Shown here piece after piece: positions 1-8,607 of a DNA stretch of 64,000 nt; the first letter of the stretch is position 1; each line of letters opens with the position of its first letter. The translations under genes were made by a program, and so were the position numbers. Origin of the DNA: an uncultured Lachnospiraceae bacterium (GTDB lineage: Bacteria; Bacillota; Clostridia; Lachnospirales; Lachnospiraceae); NCBI GenBank assembly GCA_910577175.1, contig CAJTLU010000001.1:124001-188000 (forward strand). The letters are read 5' to 3'. Below the pieces are notes generated by a model. It did not search any database, had not been told where the DNA came from, and was given only the letters and a program-made list of their open reading frames with translations.

Positions 1-1169
1 AAAGAAGACGGCGCTTTTTACGGAAAGTGCTATGCGGATTGTTTCTTGGGGCTTTGCTTGGCACAGCCGCATGCGGAAAGAGCGGAGAGGAACAGAAGGA
101 GGAGAAGCCGACACAAGAGGGAACTCTCACGCCGACGGAGGCTTTGCCGGAGGCGGCAGAGGGATTTGACGCCGCCAATCAGGAGCTGGTACAAAAGAAG
201 GCAAAGGAGTATGCGGAAACGGTTGTCGTTTCGGTCGGGGAAGAGGACATTGCGATGGATAAGGCAGTGTTTTTGATTTATTCTATGGAAGTCCGGGGAA
301 ATTATTATGCACTCTATTATGAGTCACAGTACGGGACAAATTACTGGGATATGGTTTATGATGACGAGGGACATACGACGAGGGATGTGTTTAAGCAGGA
401 AACGATGGATATGCTGGTGCAGTATGCCGTTTTGTATGACTGTGCCCTGAAAAACGATATGACACTGACCGAAGATGATATAGCAGAGAACAACGCTTAT
501 GTCGAGCGGATTAAAGAAGCGCTGACGGCAGAGGAGACAGAGCGCGGAGGGTTTACCACAGACGGGCTCCGTGAGGTATGCGCATGGATGATGCTTGCGG
601 AAAAGTATTATAATCAAATGACGGAACGTCTCGGAGTTACAAAGGAGAGCGTGAGGGAAACCGTAAAAAAGGAAGATTATAAGGAGTATGAGACAGAATA
701 TCTGTACCTTGCAACAACATACTATGATGAAAACTATGAGCTGCGGCAGGAAGAGACGGCGGTGAAAGAAGCCTGTATGCAGCAAATGGAAGAGTATTAC
801 AAGGAGGTTCTGGAAGGGAAGACATTTGAAGAGCTGGCAGAGGGGGAGGATGCGCCGGTACGGAATATCAGGACATTTTTAGCAGACGGGGCCGGTGCAG
901 AGGAAGCCTATAAAAAGGCAGCGGAAAGCCTGGAGCCGGGAGAGGTGAGCAAGCCGGTGCAGACAGAATATGGCGTTTATCTGATTAAGATGCTGGACGA
1001 TGAATGTACAAAGACTTATGAAGCGGCAGTGGATGCGGCATACGAGGTAGAGCGCAGCAATGCGTTTGCAGCAGCATATAACGTACTGCTTGCGGAGTAT
1101 GCGGTGCAGATAAACGAAGCGGTCTGGGACAAGGTACTGTTCGGGGCAACGGTAAGCCTTTCAGAGTAG
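1..1169 (+). CDS. PrsA/SurA-like peptidyl-prolyl isomerase lipoprotein (5' end outside window)
   Basis: Likely an exported foldase that helps proteins fold outside the membrane. The frame is open to the window edge and reads RRRRFLRKV just before the hydrophobic segment, so the natural start probably lies upstream of base 1; the GTG at 27 would remove the basic part of the signal peptide. The segment ends in a lipobox (GTAAC, Cys codon at 72-74), followed by a Glu/Lys-rich linker. The middle resembles SurA N-terminal helices, and the last third has a short parvulin-like stretch (EVSKPVQTEYGVYLIKM). The stop overlaps the 3' end of the convergent LysR gene by 9 bases. The parvulin core looks short, so catalytic activity is uncertain. 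Confidence 0.75.
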   Translation, partial: RRRRFLRKVLCGLFLGALLGTAACGKSGEEQKEEKPTQEGTLTPTEALPEAAEGFDAANQELVQKKAKEYAETVVVSVGEEDIAMDKAVFLIYSMEVRGNYYALYYESQYGTNYWDMVYDDEGHTTRDVFKQETMDMLVQYAVLYDCALKNDMTLTEDDIAENNAYVERIKEALTAEETERGGFTTDGLREVCAWMMLAEKYYNQMTERLGVTKESVRETVKKEDYKEYETEYLYLATTYYDENYELRQEETAVKEACMQQMEEYYKEVLEGKTFEELAEGEDAPVRNIRTFLADGAGAEEAYKKAAESLEPGEVSKPVQTEYGVYLIKMLDDECTKTYEAAVDAAYEVERSNAFAAAYNVLLAEYAVQINEAVWDKVLFGATVSLSE

Positions 1170-2072
1170 GGGAGCGGGAGCCGCTTCCCCGCTTCTTAAA
1201 AGCTCGATGAAGTATTTTGCCGGTCCGGACACAGGAAGGGAACTGTCAAAGGCAAGGACGAGCTTTCTTTTCGGAAGATGTTCTTTCGTCCGGATGATAT
1301 AAAAGCTTTCGTCGGTTTTTCCTGTCACACAGAAGTCAGGGACGAAGGCGATGCCAAGGCCGATTCTGGCAAGGTCGATTAAGAGGTCATTGCTGCTTAA
1401 TTCAACCGCAGGCGCAAGCTCTACGGAATGGAGCAGGAACTGCTCGTGCAGAAATTCGCTTGTCGTAGAGCGTTTGGAAAGCATCAGAATCGGCAATGCA
1501 CTTAATTCGGCAAAAGAAAGCTCTGTTCCCGAATAATCGTAGGAGTCTTTATTGGCGACAAAGACATCGGAAAACTCCCGGAGGGTTTCTATCTGCATGG
1601 AATGGTTCAGGTTCGGGTTCGGGGAATTGGCGATAATAAGGTCCGCCGTGTTCTGGGAAAGCAGCTCCGCACACTGCAGGGAGGTGGCGTTCATTACGTT
1701 TAAATGCACCTCTGGAAAGGTCTGGTGGAAGCGGTTCAAATACGGAACAAGGTAGTAACGGCAAATCGTGTCGCTGGCAGCAATGCGGAGCTGTGTCCCG
1801 CCGTTGCCTTTGGAGCTTGTCAGCTGGTTTTCGCCTTTGGTAATCAGATGAATCGCAGGCTCAATATGCTTAAGCAGCAGTTCTCCTTCCGGTGTCAGGG
1901 CGACACGTTTTGTACTCCGGGTAAACAAGACCTGTCCGAGCCGCTGCTCTAATACCTTGACGGACTGGCTGACGGCTGACTGTGAAATAAAAAGAGAGGC
2001 AGCTGCCTCGGAAAAGCTGAGTGTTTTTGCAACATGATAAAAAACCTTATATAATTCGTAATTAACGTCCAT
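1161..2072 (-). CDS. LysR family transcriptional regulator
   Basis: A 303-residue protein of normal LysR length. The N-terminal winged helix-turn-helix is clear (about residues 1-60, SFSEAAASLFISQSAVSQSV), followed by a linker helix and a periplasmic-binding-like effector domain (about 90-295). The start has a good ribosome site (AAAGGAGCTGCGT before ATG). Such proteins usually control a divergent gene; here the divergent neighbour is purL, about 370 bases away across a repeat-rich spacer. That is unusual for a LysR target, so regulation of purL should not be assumed. The ligand cannot be read from the sequence. The gene is convergent with, and overlaps, the foldase gene. Confidence 0.9.
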   Translation of the reverse strand: MDVNYELYKVFYHVAKTLSFSEAAASLFISQSAVSQSVKVLEQRLGQVLFTRSTKRVALTPEGELLLKHIEPAIHLITKGENQLTSSKGNGGTQLRIAASDTICRYYLVPYLNRFHQTFPEVHLNVMNATSLQCAELLSQNTADLIIANSPNPNLNHSMQIETLREFSDVFVANKDSYDYSGTELSFAELSALPILMLSKRSTTSEFLHEQFLLHSVELAPAVELSSNDLLIDLARIGLGIAFVPDFCVTGKTDESFYIIRTKEHLPKRKLVLAFDSSLPVSGPAKYFIELLRSGEAAPAPLL

Positions 2073-2105
2073 ACGCAGCTCCTTTTGTAATCCCGTGCTT
2101 TATTC

Positions 2106-2134
2106 AGTATAGCAGACTTAAGGGGCTTGTGCAA
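2106..2134 (-). promoter_or_regulatory. Predicted sigma-A promoter of the LysR gene
   Basis: On the minus strand, TTGCAC (2134-2129), a 17-base spacer and TATACT (2111-2106), with the start codon at 2072. The motif found upstream of other promoters in this window is not present here. Confidence 0.65.
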
Positions 2135-2171
2135 GGAGCTTTCTGGTTTAAGCTTTGGCAGTTTTCATGCC

Positions 2172-2210
2172 GCTCGGTGGCGTCCTCGCCGCCTACCAGC
2201 TCTAGGAGGT
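2172..2210 (+). repeat. 39-bp dispersed repeat, copy 1
   Basis: Starts GCTCGGTGGCGTCCTCGC and ends CAGCTCTAGGAGGT. The reverse complement occurs at 17592-17630 with about 37 of 39 positions the same (one compensating one-base shift). Both copies are intergenic. Confidence 0.85.
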
Positions 2211-2235
2211 GATTCCAGCTCCGCAAAAACCGCGG

Positions 2236-2254
2236 TCCTTCGGACAAATGCAAA
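2236..2254 (+). repeat. 19-bp dispersed repeat, copy 1
   Basis: TCCTTCGGACAAATGCAAA, found again identically at 63805-63823 on the same strand. Both lie in intergenic mosaic repeat regions. Confidence 0.75.
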
Positions 2255-2358
2255 AGTCAGAGGGCGCACAGGCGGCGGAACTTTCCAGCGCGCCTTAGAA
2301 ACTGCAGAAGTGCAGGTCTTTATAAGTAAGTCTTATAAAACGTGTTATATATATTAAT

Positions 2359-2418
2359 TTCATTTATAAGATGGGAAATGTTATACTAAAACCGAGCAAT
2401 GGATGTCCGGGCGACATC
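2359..2418 (+). promoter_or_regulatory. Candidate purL promoter and leader hairpin
   Basis: A -10 box TATACT at 2382-2387 has a weak -35 (TTCATT, 2359-2364) at a 17-base distance. This predicts transcription from about 2394 and a leader of about 45 bases with a GATGTC/GACATC hairpin (2402-2407 with 2413-2418). I see no purine riboswitch core. Confidence 0.45.
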
Positions 2419-2439
2419 GGAAAGGAATGGGTAAATGCA

Positions 2440-5400
2440 ATGAGTAAAGTAAGAAGGATTTATTCCGAAAAGAAAGCAGAGTATGCGGTAAGAGCAAAGG
2501 AGCTGATGAATGAAATTAAAGAGTACCTTGGAATACCGCATGTGAACGCAGTACGTGTGCTGATTCGTTATGATGTCGAGAACATAAGCGATGAGACGCT
2601 TTCGCGCGCGCTTGGTACGGTATTTTCTGAACCGCCGGTAGATTTCGTCTATGAAGAAGGCTTCCCGGTCTATCCGGAGGATACGATTTTTTCAGTGGAG
2701 TATCTGCCGGGGCAGTTTGACCAGAGAGCAGATTCCGCAGAGCAGTGCGTGAAGCTTTTAAATGAAAATGAGGAGCCGGTCATCCGTTCCGCAACGACCT
2801 ATGTGTTATCCGGGTTTCTTGAGCCGGAGGAAATCGCGGCAATCAAGGCATATTGTATTAACCCGGTCGATTCCAGGGAAGCAGCAGAGGAGAAGCCGGA
2901 GACTCTGACGACGGTATTTTCGGAGCCGGAGGACGTAAAGATTTTTGACGGCTTTGCCGCAATGCCGGAAACGGAGTTAAAAAAGCTTTACGATTCCCTG
3001 AATCTTGCGATGACGTTCCGCGACTTTTTGCATATCCAGAAGTATTTTAAGGAGGATGAGAAGCGTGACCCGTCCATGACGGAAATCCGTGTGCTGGACA
3101 CGTATTGGTCTGACCATTGCCGTCACACGACCTTCCTTACGGAGCTGACGGATGTTACGATTGACGAGGGCGATTATACGGCGCCGATTCGCGCATCTTA
3201 TGATAAATATGTGGCAGAGCGGGAGATTTTGTATAAGGGAAGAGACGATAAGTTCATTTCGTTAATGGACCTTGCGCTGGTCGGCATGAAGAAGCTCCGT
3301 GCCGAAGGTAAGTTAGAGGATATGGAGGTTTCCGATGAAATCAATGCCTGTTCGATTATCGTGCCGGTAGAGATTACCGGAGCAGACGGCGTGAAGAAGA
3401 CCGAGGAATGGCTGGTGTTCTTTAAGAATGAGACGCACAATCATCCGACGGAAATTGAGCCGTTCGGCGGCGCTGCAACGTGTCTGGGCGGTGCAATCCG
3501 TGACCCGCTTTCGGGCCGCGGGTATGTCTATCAGGCAATGCGCGTAACGGGCGCGGCGGACCCGACCCTGCCGATTGCCGAAACCTTAGAGGGAAAGCTT
3601 GCGCAGAGAAAGATTGTAACGGGTGCAGCTTCAGGCTATAGCTCCTACGGCAACCAGATTGGCCTTGCGACGGGGCTTGTGGATGAGATTTATCATCCGG
3701 ATTATGTTGCAAAACGTCTGGAAATCGGCGCGGTTATGGGCGCAGCGCCGAGAAAAAATGTAATCCGGGAAAATTCGGACCCGGGGGATGTGATTATTTT
3801 AATGGGCGGCAGAACCGGACGTGACGGCTGTGGCGGCGCAACCGGCTCTTCTAAGGCGCATACTACAGAGTCCATCCATACCTGCGGCGCGGAGGTGCAG
3901 AAAGGAAATGCCCCGACCGAGCGTAAGCTGCAGAGGCTGTTCCGCAGGGAAGAGGTTTCCAGACTGATTAAGAAGTGTAATGATTTTGGTGCAGGCGGCG
4001 TTTCCGTGGCAATTGGTGAGCTTGCGGAGGGACTGCGTGTGGATTTGAATCAGGTTCCGAAGAAATACGCCGGCCTTGACGGTACGGAGCTTGCAATTTC
4101 CGAGTCGCAGGAGCGTATGGCAATCGTTGTGGATGCAAAGGACGTTGACCGTATGCTTGCCTTTGCTGCCGAGGAAAACCTGGAGGCAGTGCCGGTAGCG
4201 GTTGTTACCAAGGAGCCGCGTCTGGTGCTTGTCTGGAGAGGCAAGGAAATCGTGAATATCAAGCGGGCATTTCTGGATACGAACGGCGCGCATCAGGAGG
4301 CAGTTGCCGAAATCGGGATTCCAAAGAGAGAGGAGAGCTACTTTAAGAAAGGGGCTTCTTACACCGCTTCCCGTGTGGCAAGAAAGACCGCCAGAGGAGA
4401 AACTGTAATTTCCGGCAAGACCGGCATTAAGGCTGCCTGGCTGAAAATGCTATCCGATTTGAATATCTGCTCGAAGAAAGGGCTTGTGGAGATGTTTGAC
4501 AGCTCCATCGGCGCCAATACCGTGACGATGCCGTATGGCGGCAGGTACCAGATGACGCCGGTACAGACGATGATTGCAAAGCTTCCGGTATTAGACGGTG
4601 AGAGCGATGTAGTGACGATGATGAGTTACGGCTTTGACCCGTATCTGTCGAGCTGGAGCCCGTATCATGGCGCCGTTTATGCTGTTATTTCCTCAGTAGC
4701 AAAGATTGTGGCAGCAGGCGGGGACCATACCAAAATCCGTTTTACCTTCCAGGAGTATTTCCGGCGTCTGGGAAGCGACCCGAAGCGCTGGGGTGAGCCG
4801 TTAGCCGCACTGCTTGGTGCGTTTGAGGCACAGGTACAGCTGGGGCTTCCGTCCATTGGCGGCAAGGACAGTATGTCCGGTACGTTCCAGAACATCGATG
4901 TTCCGCCGACGTTAGTTTCCTTTGCGGTAGACGTGGCAAAGACCTCCGATGTGATTACCGGGGAGTTCAAAAAGCCGGGCAGCGTTTTAGTAAAATTTGC
5001 AATGAAGAAGGATGCCTATGAGCTTCCGGATTATGCGGCATTTGCAGAGCAGATGACAAAGATTACAAAGCTTGCGCAGAACGGAAAGATTGTTTCCATG
5101 TATGCACTCGGAGCCAAGGGAATTGCGGAGGCAGTCAGCAAGATGGCATTCGGCAACCGCTACGGCGTAGTAATCTCCGATACGGTAAACGAGAAGGAAT
5201 TATTTGCACCGGCATATGGCGAGATTCTTGCGGAAATCTCGAAGGAATCCCTTGCGGCGCTGAATGAAAGCGGCATCGCCTACAAGCCGGTCGGCACTGT
5301 GACCGATGCGCCGGTATTCTTATACGGCGGCGAATCCATTCCGATGGAGGAGGCGCTCGCAGCATGGTCCGGTACGTTAGAAAAGGTATTCCCGACCCGT

Positions 5401-6276
5401 TCCGGCGTAGAGGAAGAAAAGATAGCACATCCGCTGTTTGATGCCAAGACTGTTTACACCGCAAAAAATAAAGTGGCAAAGCCGCGGGTATTTATTCCGG
5501 TGTTTGCAGGAACCAATTGTGAATATGATACGATGCGTTCCTTCCGTGCAGCAGGCGCAGAGGTAAGTACCGTAGTATTTTGTAACCGCAACGGACAGGA
5601 TATCAGAGAATCAGTCGAGGCGTTTGAGCGTGAAATCAGGAACGCACAGATTCTGATGTTCCCGGGCGGGTTCTCTGCGGGCGACGAGCCGGACGGCTCC
5701 GGTAAGTTTATTGCGACGGCGTTCCGGAACGCGCGGATTACCGATGCAGTCAATGACTTATTAAAGCAGCGTGACGGTCTGGTTCTTGGAATTTGCAACG
5801 GCTTCCAGGCGATTATTAAGCTCGGACTTGTGCCGTATGGCGAGGTAACCCCGCAAAAGGAGGATTCGCCGACCCTGACGACGAACAGCATCGGCCGCCA
5901 TATTTCAAAGTCCGTGTATACCAAGGTAGTCAGCAACAAGTCTCCGTGGCTGATGGAGGCAGAGCTTGGCGGCGTGTATGCGATTCCGGCATCTCACGGA
6001 GAGGGACGTTTCGTGGCGGACAGAAAATGGATTGAGCAGCTTGCCGCAAACGGGCAGATTGCGACCCAGTACGTTGACCTTGCGGGAAATCCGACAATGG
6101 ACGAGGATTTCAACCCGAACGGCTCGTACTTTGCAATTGAGGGAATCACAAGCCCGGATGGACGCGTACTTGGTAAGATGGCACACTCCGAGCGCCGTGG
6201 TGCTTCTGTAGCAGTCAACATTTACGGCGACCAGGACCAGCATATCTTTGCTTCCGGCGTGAAGTATTTTAAGTAA
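2440..6276 (+). CDS. purL: Phosphoribosylformylglycinamidine synthase, single-chain form
   Basis: Converts FGAR to FGAM with ATP and glutamine in purine synthesis. At 1,278 residues this is the long fused enzyme with synthetase and glutaminase in one chain. The FGAM synthase motif HNHPTEIEPFGG is near residue 332. The C-terminal class I glutamine amidotransferase has a candidate nucleophile Cys near 1119 (GICNGFQAI) and His/Glu near 1186/1188 (ASHGEGRF). I start at 2440 (MSKVRRIYSEKK) because family members begin this way and the in-frame ATG at 2371 lies ahead of the likely transcription start. No other purine genes are in the window, so it appears to be a single-gene unit with its own promoter and terminator. 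Confidence 0.97.
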   Translation: MSKVRRIYSEKKAEYAVRAKELMNEIKEYLGIPHVNAVRVLIRYDVENISDETLSRALGTVFSEPPVDFVYEEGFPVYPEDTIFSVEYLPGQFDQRADSAEQCVKLLNENEEPVIRSATTYVLSGFLEPEEIAAIKAYCINPVDSREAAEEKPETLTTVFSEPEDVKIFDGFAAMPETELKKLYDSLNLAMTFRDFLHIQKYFKEDEKRDPSMTEIRVLDTYWSDHCRHTTFLTELTDVTIDEGDYTAPIRASYDKYVAEREILYKGRDDKFISLMDLALVGMKKLRAEGKLEDMEVSDEINACSIIVPVEITGADGVKKTEEWLVFFKNETHNHPTEIEPFGGAATCLGGAIRDPLSGRGYVYQAMRVTGAADPTLPIAETLEGKLAQRKIVTGAASGYSSYGNQIGLATGLVDEIYHPDYVAKRLEIGAVMGAAPRKNVIRENSDPGDVIILMGGRTGRDGCGGATGSSKAHTTESIHTCGAEVQKGNAPTERKLQRLFRREEVSRLIKKCNDFGAGGVSVAIGELAEGLRVDLNQVPKKYAGLDGTELAISESQERMAIVVDAKDVDRMLAFAAEENLEAVPVAVVTKEPRLVLVWRGKEIVNIKRAFLDTNGAHQEAVAEIGIPKREESYFKKGASYTASRVARKTARGETVISGKTGIKAAWLKMLSDLNICSKKGLVEMFDSSIGANTVTMPYGGRYQMTPVQTMIAKLPVLDGESDVVTMMSYGFDPYLSSWSPYHGAVYAVISSVAKIVAAGGDHTKIRFTFQEYFRRLGSDPKRWGEPLAALLGAFEAQVQLGLPSIGGKDSMSGTFQNIDVPPTLVSFAVDVAKTSDVITGEFKKPGSVLVKFAMKKDAYELPDYAAFAEQMTKITKLAQNGKIVSMYALGAKGIAEAVSKMAFGNRYGVVISDTVNEKELFAPAYGEILAEISKESLAALNESGIAYKPVGTVTDAPVFLYGGESIPMEEALAAWSGTLEKVFPTRSGVEEEKIAHPLFDAKTVYTAKNKVAKPRVFIPVFAGTNCEYDTMRSFRAAGAEVSTVVFCNRNGQDIRESVEAFEREIRNAQILMFPGGFSAGDEPDGSGKFIATAFRNARITDAVNDLLKQRDGLVLGICNGFQAIIKLGLVPYGEVTPQKEDSPTLTTNSIGRHISKSVYTKVVSNKSPWLMEAELGGVYAIPASHGEGRFVADRKWIEQLAANGQIATQYVDLAGNPTMDEDFNPNGSYFAIEGITSPDGRVLGKMAHSERRGASVAVNIYGDQDQHIFASGVKYFK

Positions 6277-6296
6277 GAAAAGATAAGGAGCGGGAC

Positions 6297-6388
6297 CGTC
6301 GCACGAAGGGCAGCGGATCCGAGCGTGGCGACTGCCTGGCAGAATCCGTCGCGCCCGGCGCCGCGGCGCTTTGTGCGGCAGTCTTTTT
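6297..6388 (+). terminator. Large structured terminator after purL
   Basis: Starts 20 bases after the purL stop. The outer arms 6297-6309 and 6369-6381 pair over about 13 positions with G-U pairs. Alternative or inner stems are GACTGCC/GGCAGTC (6330-6336 with 6377-6383) and CGGAT/ATCCG (6314-6318 with 6344-6348). A T run follows at 6384-6389. It is much longer than a simple intrinsic terminator. Confidence 0.7.
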
Positions 6389-6406
6389 TCTTAAGCTGTC
6401 GAAGTA

Positions 6407-6460
6407 TGCGGAAACTTAAGTGTTTCCTGTATGGAAATATTTTTTCAATGGGTGTATAAT
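6407..6460 (+). promoter_or_regulatory. Promoter of the NYN gene with GCGGAAAC motif
   Basis: A perfect TGCGGAAACTTAAG at 6407-6420 lies 25 bases ahead of a weak -35 (TGGAAA, 6432-6437), then a 17-base spacer and a consensus -10 TATAAT at 6455-6460. Confidence 0.65.
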
Positions 6461-6494
6461 AATAAAATAAAATTGATATGGAGGCAGATACAAT

Positions 6495-7280
6495 ATGCAG
6501 GAAAAACAGGTGGCGGTATTGATTGACGGAGATAATATATCACCCAAATATGCAGAATACATCAGGCAGGAGGCGGCAAGGAGCGGACGGATTAAAATTT
6601 TCCGGCTGTACGGCTCCATCAATTCGCCGAGCGTGAAGTCATGGTACAGAGTGATGCCGAAATACGGAATCATGCCGATGCTGCAGATATCCTACACATA
6701 TGGAAAGAGTATTGCGGACCAGGCACTGGCGATTGATGCAATGGATATTTTATATGGCGGAGGGATTGATGTCATCTGTCTTGTGACAAGCGACAGTGAT
6801 TTTACTAAGCTTGCATACCGTATCAAGGAATCCGGCAAGGTATTAATCGGGATGGGGGAGCAGAAAACAAATGAGTCGCTGGCACAGGCATGTGACGAGT
6901 TTAAGGTATTGGATTTAATCTATCAGGTACAGGATAATGAGGAGCCAGAGGAGGTAGTTGCAAAGGAAGAGCCGGAGGAAGAGGCAGCGGAGGATTTCAA
7001 GGAGGAGGGCGATTTGCTGGACATTGTAAAAACAATCAGCATACCATCAAAGCAGGAAATTATTGAAATTATTCTGGATACGTTAGACGACGACTGGGAG
7101 AATCTTGCCAGTGTCGGGGCTGCCCTGAATAAGCAGATATCGGGCTTTGATGCCCGGAATTACGGCTACCGGAATATGACCCAGTTTATTAAAAACAATG
7201 CGGATAAGTTTGAACTGAGCTTTGAAACATCCAGAGACGGGATTCATAGTGTCGTATATGTAAGAAAAAAAGTAAAGTAA
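6495..7280 (+). CDS. NYN-domain (LabA/DUF88-like) protein with C-terminal OST-HTH/LOTUS domain
   Basis: A 261-residue cytoplasmic protein. Residues 1-145 form an NYN (PIN-like) fold with the expected acidic residues in LIDGDNIS and VTSDSDFTKLA, which in this family form a metal-dependent RNase site. A very acidic linker follows (about 150-175, rich in Glu). The end (about 175-255, DWENLASVGAALNKQI to VYVRKK) looks like an OST-HTH/LOTUS RNA-binding domain. The layout suggests an RNA-processing enzyme; the target RNA is unknown. The start has GGAGG (6480-6484) ten bases ahead of the ATG. It stands alone between its own promoter and the PTS-like gene. Confidence 0.88.
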   Translation: MQEKQVAVLIDGDNISPKYAEYIRQEAARSGRIKIFRLYGSINSPSVKSWYRVMPKYGIMPMLQISYTYGKSIADQALAIDAMDILYGGGIDVICLVTSDSDFTKLAYRIKESGKVLIGMGEQKTNESLAQACDEFKVLDLIYQVQDNEEPEEVVAKEEPEEEAAEDFKEEGDLLDIVKTISIPSKQEIIEIILDTLDDDWENLASVGAALNKQISGFDARNYGYRNMTQFIKNNADKFELSFETSRDGIHSVVYVRKKVK

Positions 7281-7364
7281 TCCTTGGGATTTTGCATTTT
7301 TTGGAAAGGAAGTAAAGACTTTGCAGAGGTGGAGAACAGATAAGGAAATAAGGAGCACGGAAGT

Positions 7365-8435
7365 ATGAAAGCAAAACTGAAAAAGTGGGCAAATGAAATT
7401 TTTATTGACGGATTGTCCGGTATGGCAATGGGGCTGTTTGCTACACTGATTATCGGTACGATTATAAAGCAGGCTGGAACGCTGCTTGGCGGTGCGGCGG
7501 GCGGTTATTTGATTCAGATTGGTACGCTGGCATCTGCGCTGACCGGCGCAGGGATTGGCGTCGGCGTGGCAATTAAGTTTAAGGAAAGCACGCTGGTTAC
7601 GATTTCTGCGGCGACGGCGGGGCTAGTGGGGGCGTTTGCCTCCAAGCTGCTGGATGGTGTGGTCGTAGAAGGCAGCGTAGTTACGCTGACAGGGCCGGGG
7701 GAGCCGTTAGGAGCGTTTATTGCAGCGTACATCTGCATTTTATTTGGCAGACTGGTTGCTGGAAGGACAAAGGTGGATATTCTGGTAACGCCGCTTGTGT
7801 CTATTCTGACTGGTTCGGCAGCGGGACTTCTCATCGGACCGCCGATTTCGGGCTTTATGGCATGGCTCGGCAGCATTATTAACTGGGGAACCGAGCAGCA
7901 GCCGTTTCTGATGGGGGTTATCGTTTCGGTTCTGATGGGGATGATTTTGACTCTTCCAATCAGCTCTGCGGCTCTGGGTGTTTCGCTCGGACTTTCCGGG
8001 ATTGCAGCGGGAGCGGCAACCATCGGGTGTTGCGCGAATATGGTAGGCTTTGCGGTGGCAAGCTACCGTGAGAATAAGATAGGCGGTCTGGTGGCACAGG
8101 GACTCGGAACAAGTATGCTGCAGGTGCCGAATATTGTAAAACGGCCGGTAATCTGGCTTCCGGCGATTGTGGCAAGCGCTGTGCTGGGACCGGTTTCTAC
8201 GATGGTATTCCGTATGACAAGTAATGCAGTCGGTTCCGGTATGGGAAGTGCGGGACTGGTAGGGCAGATTATGGCGTACCAGACGATGACTGAAGCAGGG
8301 CAGGGCCCGGCAGCCGTATTATTGCAGATTGTGCTGATGCATTTTCTTGCTCCGGCGGCAGTTGCGCTTCTTGTGTCGGAGCTGATGCGGAAGAAGGGCT
8401 GGCTCCGGTATGGCGATATGAAGCTTGGACTGTAG
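7365..8435 (+). CDS. PTS EIIC-type membrane protein (PTS_EIIC_2 family)
   Basis: A 356-residue multi-span membrane protein with many Gly/Ala-rich hydrophobic helices, beginning KKWANEIFIDGLSGMAMGLF, typical of the EIIC_2 family of putative sugar phosphotransferase permeases. Length fits the family. No EIIA, EIIB or sugar-metabolism gene is adjacent, so it is an orphan EIIC; such proteins are common in Clostridia and their substrate is generally unknown. The start at 7365 follows AAGGAGCACGGAAGT. It might be co-transcribed with the NYN gene, 84 bases upstream, but nothing in sequence proves this. Confidence 0.8.
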   Translation: MKAKLKKWANEIFIDGLSGMAMGLFATLIIGTIIKQAGTLLGGAAGGYLIQIGTLASALTGAGIGVGVAIKFKESTLVTISAATAGLVGAFASKLLDGVVVEGSVVTLTGPGEPLGAFIAAYICILFGRLVAGRTKVDILVTPLVSILTGSAAGLLIGPPISGFMAWLGSIINWGTEQQPFLMGVIVSVLMGMILTLPISSAALGVSLGLSGIAAGAATIGCCANMVGFAVASYRENKIGGLVAQGLGTSMLQVPNIVKRPVIWLPAIVASAVLGPVSTMVFRMTSNAVGSGMGSAGLVGQIMAYQTMTEAGQGPAAVLLQIVLMHFLAPAAVALLVSELMRKKGWLRYGDMKLGL

Positions 8436-8466
8436 GCAAAAGCCTGAATGATCAAAGGAAGTAAAA

Positions 8467-8496
8467 ATGGGGCTGCACTTCGTGCGACAGCCCCAT
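8467..8496 (-). terminator. Terminator-like hairpin facing the minus strand
   Basis: ATGGGGCTG (8467-8475) pairs with CAGCCCCAT (8488-8496). The T run (five or more) is on the minus-strand side (A run at 8463-8467), while both flanking genes are on the plus strand. Confidence 0.5.
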
Positions 8497-8607
8497 AGTT
8501 TGCGGAATTGTGGCGAAATTTGTGATAAAATGGATGACAGGTGATGGAAATGGGGCGCAGAGTTTCTGGAAAGCCAGGGTGGAGAAGTGTTAAGAAAGGA
8601 GAAGAAG

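Larger units (their letters stand above)
2073..2439. other. Intergenic region lysR-purL with dispersed repeat pieces
   Basis: Holds the LysR promoter, then a stretch of repeat-like DNA from about 2150 to 2330, then a purL promoter and leader. The segment 2172-2210 recurs almost exactly, inverted, at 17592-17630, and 2236-2254 recurs exactly at 63805-63823. The possible 76-codon frame here (2127-2357) lacks a convincing ribosome site and runs across the repeats, so I do not call it a gene. Confidence 0.7.

Noticed and set aside
2127..2357. 76-codon plus-strand frame between lysR and purL
   Set aside because: It crosses dispersed repeats, lacks a ribosome site and has no similarity I recognise.
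2388..2440. Purine riboswitch ahead of purL
   Set aside because: The leader is only about 45 bases and has none of the conserved purine aptamer sequence.
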